A stretch of DNA of 39,177 nt, taken from NCBI GenBank assembly GCA_018268105.1, contig JAFDXG010000046.1, positions 1 to 39,177 of the forward strand, given 5' to 3'. A program made the translations under genes and the position numbers. Each line of letters starts with the position of its first letter. The stretch's first letter is position 1. Shown piece by piece: positions 25,282-32,544 of this stretch. The DNA comes from Bacteroidota bacterium (GTDB lineage Bacteria > Bacteroidota > Bacteroidia > Chitinophagales > Chitinophagaceae). Under the pieces are notes generated by a model. It had not been told where the DNA came from, did not search any database, and worked only from the letters and a program-made list of their open reading frames with translations.

Positions 25282-27435
25282 CTACGATGCTTTCAGGTGT
25301 TCGTTTAATCCCTGAAGTGTGTAGTATGCAATTTTTTTATGCAACTCTTCCGGTTTGAAAGGTTTGGGTACATAATCATTGAATCCTTTGCTTAGTAGAT
25401 CTTCACGCATATTTTCGTATGTGGCAGCGGTAAAAGCAATGATTGGGATTTCGGGGTGAGATTTTCTTAAAACAGCAACGGTTTGTGCTCCGTCCATTTC
25501 GGGCATTTCGAGATCAATTAATAAAATATCAGGTTTATTTTGATAAAAAAGCTCTACTGCTTTCACTCCGTTTTCAGCCTCTAATATATTAAGGTTCCAT
25601 TTTTGTAAAAATCTTTTAGCCACAATCATATTAATAGGGTTGTCTTCCGCCAGTAGCACAGTAATTCCTTCGAGGCTGGTCAACCCCTTTATCCGGTCTT
25701 CGTCAACATAAGATTTCTGTTGATTTGTTATCTTAAAATTGACATTGAAATAAAATTTGCTCCCTTTATTTGTTTCGCTGTCTGCTTTAAGATTGCCCCC
25801 CATTTGAGCAATAATTTTTTTGCTGATGGCAAGTCCAAGTCCTGTTCCCCCGAATTTTCTTGTAGTTTCTATATCAGCCTGTGTGAAACTTTCAAAAATC
25901 TGTCTCATCTTGTTTTGAGGAATGCCAATACCTGTATCTGATATTGCAAAATAAATATCCGCACTATGGCTTTTCTTATTTTGTACTTTCACCTCTATGC
26001 CTATTGTACCCCGTTCTGTGAATTTAATGGCATTAGATACCAGATTGTTCATTACCTGGTTCAAACGCAGCTCATCTCCATAAACCTCCATGTCGGCATT
26101 ACTGTCTATATCTATTTTGAAAGTTAGATTTTTTGAGTCAATAGCTGAGGTAAATGATGCAACTACTTTCTGAAACAAAGATTTTATATTGAAGGGATTA
26201 TTCTCCAACTGCATCTTGCCTGCTTCAATTTTACTGAAATCAAGAATGTCATTTACCAGTTGCATCATGTGTTCAGAGGAGTGTTTTAATACTTCAAAAC
26301 TTTGCCTTTGGGATGGCAGATATTCCTCCTGAAGAATGATATTAGTAGTACCAATTATTGCATTAAGCGGTGTCCTGAGTTCATGGCTCATGTTCGACAA
26401 AAATCTTGATTTTACCTGGGCTGCTTTTTCAGCTTTTTCTTTGGCCTTTAATATCTCAAATTCTGCCACTTTGATTTCAGTAATATCCAGGATGCTTATT
26501 TTACAATAATGTATTTCGCTATGAGCAAAGGGAACAATATTTACATAAGCAAAGAATGGTGCATTGTCATTCCTGAAAAAATCCATATTCCCGTACCAGG
26601 GAGATTTTTTGGTAAATGGTTGTTTGCCCTGCACAATGATATGTTCTTCCATTTTATCACCAAGAAGTTGTTTTACCGCTTTAAGAAGGATTTCATCCTT
26701 TTTCTGAAAATTAAAAATTTCCAATGCTCTTTTATTACAGTCTGTAATACGCAAGCTATTGATCTCAACGATGAAGACCGCATCGAGCGAAGTGTCATAC
26801 ATAGTATCTTTAAATCTCTTTTCATCTAATATTTTTTCTTCATTGTCTTCCAGTGTTTTCAATATATAATAGGTGAAAAGAGTAGTTGTAACGAGTGAGA
26901 GACTCAGGTTGGAGCTGAATAAACCGCTATATTGTTCGGTGCTGATAGTTTGTACTGTACTTACATAAGGCGCCAGGATAAATATGAAAGCTGCAGTAAT
27001 AAAAGTAACAACGGAAGTTAAGATAAGCTCCTCATGATTTTTTCTGATATCTATCACAAATATCAGTGCCAGCAGAAAAGGGAAGTAATACAGATGTTCA
27101 CCTGCCCGAAGTCCTTCTGCGTAACTGATAGCAAACAGGTACAAATTGATAGTAACAATACCAAGCCCCTTTGCTAAATTCTGTCTGCCGTCTTTGGTCA
27201 GAAAGAAAGCAGCTACCAGCAGCAGAGTAGTGGTAAGATTGATTAGCAGGCTTATATAAAGTTGATGAAAGAGGTTGATCAATAGTGAAATGACATTTAC
27301 TCCAATTCCAAATAATATAAAAATGATCAGTCTTTGTATGTGCCGGTTTTCCTCATGACTTTTGGATGGATCAATGCCACTGTTCAAAATACTGTAGCAA
27401 AAAGATACTAATTTGTCTAAGGCGTTCGTTTTCAT
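25282..27435 (-). CDS. Hybrid sensor histidine kinase / response regulator
   Basis: A 717-residue membrane kinase. Residues about 35-195 hold six or seven membrane spans. A PAS-like domain spans about 210-325 (ITDCNKRALEIFNF). HisKA has the phospho-acceptor His351 in FLSNMSHELRTPLNAI. The HATPase has the N box NLVSNAIKF, G1 DTGIGIP and G2 GGTGLGLAI. The C-terminal receiver (about 590-710) has acidic AEDN and phospho-acceptor Asp641 in LLIDLEMPEMDG and Lys in YVPKPF. It is divergent from the Hpt and LytTR genes, with 79 bp between starts. A His-Asp-His-Asp relay through them is the likely route. The signal is unknown. Confidence 0.95.
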   Translation of the reverse strand: MKTNALDKLVSFCYSILNSGIDPSKSHEENRHIQRLIIFILFGIGVNVISLLINLFHQLYISLLINLTTTLLLVAAFFLTKDGRQNLAKGLGIVTINLYLFAISYAEGLRAGEHLYYFPFLLALIFVIDIRKNHEELILTSVVTFITAAFIFILAPYVSTVQTISTEQYSGLFSSNLSLSLVTTTLFTYYILKTLEDNEEKILDEKRFKDTMYDTSLDAVFIVEINSLRITDCNKRALEIFNFQKKDEILLKAVKQLLGDKMEEHIIVQGKQPFTKKSPWYGNMDFFRNDNAPFFAYVNIVPFAHSEIHYCKISILDITEIKVAEFEILKAKEKAEKAAQVKSRFLSNMSHELRTPLNAIIGTTNIILQEEYLPSQRQSFEVLKHSSEHMMQLVNDILDFSKIEAGKMQLENNPFNIKSLFQKVVASFTSAIDSKNLTFKIDIDSNADMEVYGDELRLNQVMNNLVSNAIKFTERGTIGIEVKVQNKKSHSADIYFAISDTGIGIPQNKMRQIFESFTQADIETTRKFGGTGLGLAISKKIIAQMGGNLKADSETNKGSKFYFNVNFKITNQQKSYVDEDRIKGLTSLEGITVLLAEDNPINMIVAKRFLQKWNLNILEAENGVKAVELFYQNKPDILLIDLEMPEMDGAQTVAVLRKSHPEIPIIAFTAATYENMREDLLSKGFNDYVPKPFKPEELHKKIAYYTLQGLNEHLKAS

Positions 27436-27514
27436 AACCTGGGATGATGGTTTTGTCGTGTAGGATATCCGCTACAACTGAGGATTAACGCCTTTGTTTA
27501 TTACAAATTGTGAT

Positions 27515-27919
27515 ATGTATAACGAAGAACAGAAAATTTTGTTTAGGTATTCCCAGGAACTTGATGTTTCCTATTTGCAGGAGCTTTATGGAGAAGACCT
27601 CCAGCAGGCTGAGATGGTATTTGAATCCTCTGCGCAACAGTTGAAAAGTGAGCTTTCTCTTGCAGAAGCCAGGTTTCATGATGGGGATATACCCGGGCTA
27701 AAAAAAATAGTCCATAAGATGAAACCATTATTTGGATATATAGGTTTGAATAAAATAATGTCGGAGTTTGCAGCGTTTGAGCAGGAGTGTGCACAGGTAA
27801 TAGAACCTGCATCAGTGGAGTCAGGCTTTCAGAGAATAAGAATGATTACAGAAGAGGCTTTGCAGAAAGTAGATACCGAAACAAAGCGATTGAAACAATA
27901 CAATACCCAATATCTATGA
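27515..27919 (+). CDS. Hpt-domain phosphotransfer protein
   Basis: A 134-residue, mostly helical protein of Hpt size. The helix GLKKIVHKMKPLFGYIGLNK contains His67 in the context HKMKPxxGYIG, which matches the Hpt motif HxLKGxxxxxG with Met and Pro replacing Leu and Gly. It has no kinase or other domain, as expected for a phosphate shuttle between receivers. Start set at ATG 27515 (MYNEEQKILFRY); an in-frame TTG seven codons upstream is less likely. Its TGA overlaps the ATG of the LytTR gene (ATGA at 27916-27919), so translation is probably coupled. It is divergent from the hybrid kinase gene. Confidence 0.75.
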   Translation: MYNEEQKILFRYSQELDVSYLQELYGEDLQQAEMVFESSAQQLKSELSLAEARFHDGDIPGLKKIVHKMKPLFGYIGLNKIMSEFAAFEQECAQVIEPASVESGFQRIRMITEEALQKVDTETKRLKQYNTQYL

Positions 27920-28605
27920 AAATTCAGAGCATTATTGTTGAAGACCTGCAGGTAGCTGCGGATTTTCTGAAAAGATTTTGCGAAAAATGTGCTGTGGTGG
28001 ATGTAGCGCATCATTTTTTAAATGCAGAAGACGCACTTATTTATTTAAAAGATAATGTAGTTGATCTCATCTTCCTGGATGTAGAAATGCCTGGTGTAAG
28101 TGGGTTTGATTTGCTTGATCAATTATTATATACCCCACAGGTAATACTAACCACCTCCAAAACCGAATACGCATACAATGCATTTCAATATAATGTTACC
28201 GATTATCTAAAAAAACCTTTTACTTATCAGCGTTTCCTTGAAGCCATTCAGAAAGTAAGCAAAAAATCAGAACAGCAGAATGGTAATTCAGAGCAGGATC
28301 ACCTCTTTATAAAATCCGACGGCAAACTTATTCGTTTGCATAATGATGAAATCCTTTTTATTGAAAGCATGGGTGACTATGTGAAATTTATTACACCGGC
28401 AAAGAAATATATTACTCATAACACTATAAAAAACCTGGAAACAAAAGTAAATCCCCAGGTATTTATGAAAGTACATCGTTCTTATATTGTCAATTTTACC
28501 AAGATAAATGATATACAGGAAAATGTTCTGTTCATTAATGGCAATATGATCCCCATCAGTAAAACGCACAAATCCGGCGTTATGCAAAAGATTAATATTA
28601 TTTAA
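27916..28605 (+). CDS. LytTR family response regulator
   Basis: A 229-residue regulator. The receiver (about 1-115) has Glu9-Asp10 of the acidic pocket in IIVEDLQ, phospho-acceptor Asp55 in LIFLDVEMPGVSG and Lys in DYLKKPFTY. The LytTR DNA-binding domain (about 125-225) shows HNDEILFIESMGDYVKF, KVHRSYIVNFTKI and MIPISKTHKSGV. This group binds direct repeats and often controls surface or cell-wall genes, or its own operon. Start ATG 27916 overlaps the Hpt stop; the frame runs further upstream but only antisense to domain homology. It is probably the output of the phosphorelay with the divergent hybrid kinase. Confidence 0.93.
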   Translation: MKIQSIIVEDLQVAADFLKRFCEKCAVVDVAHHFLNAEDALIYLKDNVVDLIFLDVEMPGVSGFDLLDQLLYTPQVILTTSKTEYAYNAFQYNVTDYLKKPFTYQRFLEAIQKVSKKSEQQNGNSEQDHLFIKSDGKLIRLHNDEILFIESMGDYVKFITPAKKYITHNTIKNLETKVNPQVFMKVHRSYIVNFTKINDIQENVLFINGNMIPISKTHKSGVMQKINII

Positions 28606-28929
28606 TCGAACAATTATCCCCAAAAATCGAGAATAGTTGGACGTTTGCCGAATTAAGTTTCAGGGCTGCTGTTTGCTTTGCATCTTTGTATTGCAATAGC
28701 AGCAAACAATATCCCTCGAAATCCAAATCACAATATCCTCCACAAATCCATATCCATTAAAAAGCCCTTAATCTGGAAATAATCCAATACCTGAAAAGCA
28801 ATTATCCAAACCTGTAAAAAATCAAAAAACCAATCAAATCCTTTGTAAAAACTTTGGCTTAACCATATTAAAGTATCTTACCTGCTTTAATATTCCAGCC
28901 TTTAACCTTTGAAGAGGTTCAAAAAATTT
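28606..28929. other. Gap upstream of an orphan terminator
   Basis: This stretch follows the LytTR gene. It is AT-rich with unstructured C/A tracts (28700-28850) and holds no ORF I accept. Near 28908-28925 AACCTTTGAAGAGGTT resembles the core of the palindromic repeat family seen elsewhere. It could be a long 3' untranslated region or a small RNA ending in the terminator at 28930-28957; no promoter supports the latter. Confidence 0.25.
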
Positions 28930-28957
28930 AAGCCGCACTGTAGGGTGCGGCTTTTTT
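28930..28957 (+). terminator. Rho-independent terminator
   Basis: AAGCCGCAC at 28930-28938 pairs perfectly with GTGCGGCTT at 28945-28953 around a 6-nt loop, and T residues continue to 28957. The stem is GC-rich and preceded by A-rich sequence, so it may work in both directions. It lies 324 bp past the LytTR stop and 227 bp before the permease ATG. Confidence 0.85.
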
Positions 28958-29029
28958 AATGGTACAAATTTCAAAACTGGCAAATTTAAAGAATATGGGA
29001 TACGCTCAAGCTCACAGCTGAGTGCTCAC

Positions 29030-29069
29030 TGTGTCAAAACCGTGCAGTGGACTGTATCAAAACCGTACA
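29030..29069 (+). promoter_or_regulatory. Two tandem 17-bp sites, candidate enhancer (UAS)
   Basis: TGTGTCAAAACCGTGCA at 29030-29046 and TGTATCAAAACCGTACA at 29053-29069 differ at two positions (TGTRTCAAAACCGTRCA) and start 23 bp apart. The ends of each site (TGTA/TACA) are complementary. They lie about 55-90 bp upstream of a sigma-54-like -24 box, where activators of sigma-54 polymerase usually bind. Confidence 0.6.
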
Positions 29070-29119
29070 GGTCTACCGGGTGGCAATACCCAATGCATTG
29101 TATTTCAATAATGACGGGT

Positions 29120-29136
29120 TTGGCACCATGTTGGCA
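29120..29136 (+). promoter_or_regulatory. Sigma-54-type (-24/-12) promoter
   Basis: TTGGCACCATGTTGGCA matches the RpoN consensus TTGGCAC-N5-TTGCA. The -24 GG is at 29122-29123 and the -12 GC at 29134-29135, with exactly 10 bp between, and the only mismatch is one base in the -12 box. A start near 29147 would give a leader of about 37 nt to the permease ATG at 29184. Confidence 0.6.
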
Positions 29137-29183
29137 CAACAATAAGCAATGGTATAGAATCTCTAACAACCAAAGCCTGTTAT

Positions 29184-31571
29184 ATGCCATACAATAAAAC
29201 CTTCATTATATTCCGGAATATCTGGCGGAATAAAACTTTCAGCCTGCTGAATATCTTTGGTCTCGCCGCCGGTATTGCCTGCGCCTGCTTTATTTATTTG
29301 TGGATAGAAAATGAACGTTCCTTTAATCAGCAGTTCACTAAAAAAGACAATCTCTTTTTTTTAGTACAGCAGGATAAAAACGATCCGTCCGGGAATTTTA
29401 CAAACAATGCACCAACGCCGATGGCGCCCGACCTGGAAAAGAATATGCCAGACATTAAGCGCATAGGCCGTATTACCTGGGAAAACAGGCAGCTTTTTGT
29501 GCTGGGTGATAAAAGAATTTTTAAGATGGGCCAATATGCCGACTCTTCCCTGCTTCACATGCTGGATTTTAATTTTATTTATGGTTCTGCACCATTTCTG
29601 CCATCGCCGGAGTCCATCATCATCAGCGAAAGCCTGTCGAAAGCATTCTTCAATGACGAAAATCCTGTGGGCAAAACCATCGTTACCCAAAGCGAAGCTC
29701 CTTGGTCAAAAGACGGCAGTTTCAAAATCACAGGCGTATTCAAAGACTTCCCTGAAAATTCTTCTTTCAGGTTTAACTGGATATCTCCTTTTAAAGTGTA
29801 TGACGACCTGATGTGGCCTGAATGGAACAAATGGAATATCTTTCATACTACCCTTGTCGAAATGGAGCCTTCGGCAAGCCCTGATCATCTTGCTGCAATG
29901 CTCAGGGATTATATACCGGCAAAAGTGGAGGGTTCTCCCCTGCAAACCTACCTGCTCTCCATAAAAGACGTAAACCTCTATGATAAACTTATAAATGGAA
30001 AACCTTCAGGCGGCAAGATGGAATATATCAACCTGTTCTCAGTGATCGCCATTCTTATTCTCCTGATCGGCTGTATCAATTTTATGAACCTCTCCACAGC
30101 GCGATCAGAAAAGCGGGCGCTTGAAGTGGGGGTGCGTAAGGTATCAGGGGCAGGCAGGTTGAGCCTTGTCAGGCAGTTCATGGCGGAGTCATTGCTGATG
30201 GCATTGTTTTCGGTGATAGTGGCTGTGGTTATGATCTGCATTGGCATCCCGTTGTTCAATAAGGTCATCGGCAAAGAACTGCATATTGATCTGCTGCAGC
30301 CGGTTCACTTTATTTTTTTATTGTCTGCAGGAGTTATTTGCGGTGTGGTTTCAGGCTTGTACCCAGCGTTCTATTTGTCATCATTCAGGCCTGTGCAGGT
30401 TTTAAAAGGGCTGAAAATATCTAAAGGCAGCGCTCCTGTATTCATGAGAAAAGGATTGGTCATTCTGCAGTTCACAATATCCGTTATGCTCATTATCGCT
30501 ACCATCACCATTTACCGGCAGATCGGTCATATTAAATCGAGGAACCTGGGCTACAATGTAAAGAATATGGTGGAGGCTCAGATCCCTAAGAGTGTTCAAA
30601 GCCATTTTCCCGCTGTCAGAGATGAGCTGTTGAAAACAGGACTTGTCGAAAATGCAGCAATCACCTGGAGTGAGCCGCTGTATATGCACACTTCCTCTGA
30701 TGAATATACCTGGGAGGGCAAATCTCCCAACGATAAATCCCAGATCTTTGATGTAGGTGTAAGCCCCGGCTATATTGCTACCATGAAAATGAAGATCAAA
30801 AGAGGCCGCGATTTTGACGAGACAGACGCTGCAGATATCGATAGTACCCGCAGTGTGATCATTAATGAGACACTTGCAAAGAAGATGGGGGAGCAGGGTA
30901 GGCTGGGCGCCTATATTTCACGTCAGTCACCAAAGATTAAAGTGGAGGTTATTGGCATCGTGGAGGATTTTGTTTTCAATGATATGTATGGATCTGCCGG
31001 CCCGGTAATGATATACTGTATGCCTCAGTCGGGGGAAGATGTGATCATCAGGGCAAAAGAAGGTGCAGACATACAAAAAGTCGTCGCTGCTACAGACCGT
31101 GTACTTACCTCTTTCAACAAGGGGTATCCCTTTGAATATAAATTTGTGGATGAAAAGTTCAACAAATTATTCCTGTCTGAAATGCTTATCGGGAAGCTGG
31201 CCATTATTTTTTCAGTATTGGCTATTCTTATTTCGTGTCTGGGTTTGTTTGGTCTCGCGGCTTATACGGCAGAGCGGAGAACAAAAGAGATTGGGATAAG
31301 GAAGGTGCTGGGCGCTTCTACAGGCTCGCTGACCCAACTATTATCGGTTGATTTTTTAAAGCTGGTTTGTATATCCTGCGTGGTTGCTTTCCCAGTGGCA
31401 TGGTGGTCGTTGCACAACTGGCTGCAGCATTACCAGTACCGCACCACCATTGCGTGGTGGATATTCCCGCTGGCTGCTTTTGTGGCAATACTGATTGCGG
31501 TTGTTACGGTGGCTTACCAGGCGGTCAGGGCTGCCGTTGTTAACCCGGTAAAAGCATTGCGCACCGAGTAG
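29184..31571 (+). CDS. FtsX/MacB-like ABC transporter permease
   Basis: A 795-residue permease with two FtsX modules and about eight membrane spans. Module 1 has the first span at about 20-42 (FSLLNIFGLAAGIACACFIY), a MacB periplasmic core domain at about 50-280 and a three-span block with LSTARSEKRALEVGVRKVSG. Module 2 repeats this, ending with AAYTAERRTKEIGIRKVLGA, the mark of FtsX. No ATPase domain is present, so an ATP-binding subunit outside the window is needed. Bacteroidota often carry such permeases in efflux or stress-response sets controlled by sigma-54 activators, which agrees with the promoter here. Base composition is visibly richer in G and C than the regions to the left. Confidence 0.93.
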   Translation: MPYNKTFIIFRNIWRNKTFSLLNIFGLAAGIACACFIYLWIENERSFNQQFTKKDNLFFLVQQDKNDPSGNFTNNAPTPMAPDLEKNMPDIKRIGRITWENRQLFVLGDKRIFKMGQYADSSLLHMLDFNFIYGSAPFLPSPESIIISESLSKAFFNDENPVGKTIVTQSEAPWSKDGSFKITGVFKDFPENSSFRFNWISPFKVYDDLMWPEWNKWNIFHTTLVEMEPSASPDHLAAMLRDYIPAKVEGSPLQTYLLSIKDVNLYDKLINGKPSGGKMEYINLFSVIAILILLIGCINFMNLSTARSEKRALEVGVRKVSGAGRLSLVRQFMAESLLMALFSVIVAVVMICIGIPLFNKVIGKELHIDLLQPVHFIFLLSAGVICGVVSGLYPAFYLSSFRPVQVLKGLKISKGSAPVFMRKGLVILQFTISVMLIIATITIYRQIGHIKSRNLGYNVKNMVEAQIPKSVQSHFPAVRDELLKTGLVENAAITWSEPLYMHTSSDEYTWEGKSPNDKSQIFDVGVSPGYIATMKMKIKRGRDFDETDAADIDSTRSVIINETLAKKMGEQGRLGAYISRQSPKIKVEVIGIVEDFVFNDMYGSAGPVMIYCMPQSGEDVIIRAKEGADIQKVVAATDRVLTSFNKGYPFEYKFVDEKFNKLFLSEMLIGKLAIIFSVLAILISCLGLFGLAAYTAERRTKEIGIRKVLGASTGSLTQLLSVDFLKLVCISCVVAFPVAWWSLHNWLQHYQYRTTIAWWIFPLAAFVAILIAVVTVAYQAVRAAVVNPVKALRTE

Positions 31572-31649
31572 CTGAACAGATGTATGTGATATACTAGTGC
31601 TATGTCAACAATTATTTTTCATATTTCTTTGTGAGAAGTGAGGCGATAA

Positions 31650-31695
31650 ATGTTAGGATCTCATGTTTCACGTCTGTCGTTTCGCGTTTCACACA
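31650..31695. repeat. GTTTCAC/GTTTCGC short repeats
   Basis: The stretch CATGTTTCACGTCTGTCGTT followed by TCGCGTTTCACACATCACTA contains three near copies of GTTTC(A/G)C. Similar spacer sequence (ATGAAAC words) occurs at about 25180-25230. It looks like low-complexity intergenic DNA and has no assigned role. Confidence 0.3.
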
Positions 31696-31752
31696 TCACT
31701 AATTTTAACATGACGCCGGATAATTTCTATTCACCAGGTTAACTGAAAGTAT

Positions 31753-32265
31753 ATGGAACGATACTATTACGGAGGACATTACCTGATAAAAACAAACGTA
31801 TTCCCTGATTTAAAGACTGCCATTGAGTTTAAAACCCTGTTTTTCAAATAACAATCAGACGTTGAAATCTATAGCTTATTCTTTCCTGAAACCGACGCCA
31901 ATCGCTTATTGGATGAATTTTCCGAAGAAAACAATACGGATAAGTTGAATTACAACAAAGGTAATTTCGGACTTAGACATAATTTAATAAAAAGAACCGA
32001 AGAAGGAAATGATAGAAATGAAGAGCTACTGGGTTATGACTTTATCGGGCTGGAGTGTGACGGCTCTTTTCATTCGTTTTATTGCCACGATATTACAAAG
32101 GAACTTATTGATAAGTTCTCATTGACGCTGAACGCAAACGGGTTATTTGACAGACCTGAAAGACCAGTTGAGATCACGGAATATTTGAATGCTCCCGAAG
32201 CAGGAGTTGAACCAGTGCCCTGGTATATAGTAAAAGTTAAGCGACAGAAAAATGCCGGCAGCTAA
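31753..32265 (+). pseudogene. Small unknown gene broken by one nonsense codon
   Basis: From ATG 31753 the frame reads MERYYYGGHYLIKTNVFPDL up to residue 32. TAA at 31849-31851 interrupts it, and it then continues in the same frame as QSDVEIYSLFFPETDANRLL to a stop at 32263-32265, 170 codons in all. The text on both sides is protein-like and acidic, so a substitution (for example CAA or AAA to TAA) is the simplest explanation. Reinitiation at ATG 31909 could give a 118-residue C-terminal product. I do not recognise the family. The shape and acidity would suit an immunity-type protein, but that is only a guess. A sequencing error is possible. Confidence 0.6.
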
Positions 32266-32290
32266 TAATTAGGCTTTCGTTAAATGGAAG

Positions 32291-32365
32291 AGTTTCCAAT
32301 CTTTCATCCGAAGCTTCGGAAGGTTGGAAACCCCGGCTTGCAAAAAATCACCCAAATGTGTGATT
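32291..32365 (+). repeat. Dispersed composite repeat, copy 1 (palindrome plus AATCAC motif)
   Basis: GTTTCCAATCTTT (32292-32304) pairs with GAAGGTTGGAAAC (32319-32331) around a perfect inner palindrome TCCGAAGCTTCGGA (32307-32320). It is followed 12-15 nt later by AATCACCCAAATGTGTGATT at 32346-32365. A second copy in the opposite direction lies at 38593-38654 with the same order and an identical 20-bp motif. The element lies between the broken small gene and the outer-membrane barrel gene. Confidence 0.65.
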
Positions 32366-32544
32366 GTATATTTCTCTGCAGGTGTATAACTTGCACCTGG
32401 ATAATATAAGATCCTGCCCGCGTTAATTCAATCTCTTCTCAGAAGCCTGTCTTCTTTCTCTTTGATGGAGAATGGAGTATATCTTATCCCGTTAAAATAT
32501 TTATTATCACAGAGCAACAATGCCCGTCCATCAAAATCACTGTC

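Noticed and set aside
27450..27480. GGATATCC palindrome between the hybrid kinase and hpt genes as an operator
   Set aside because: An 8-bp palindrome alone is too short to be told from chance, and no second copy was seen.
29120..29147. A second sigma-54-like match, TTGGCAC at 29131 with AAGCA downstream
   Set aside because: The GG to GC spacing is 11 instead of 10 bp, and the -12 box is poorer than in the first match.
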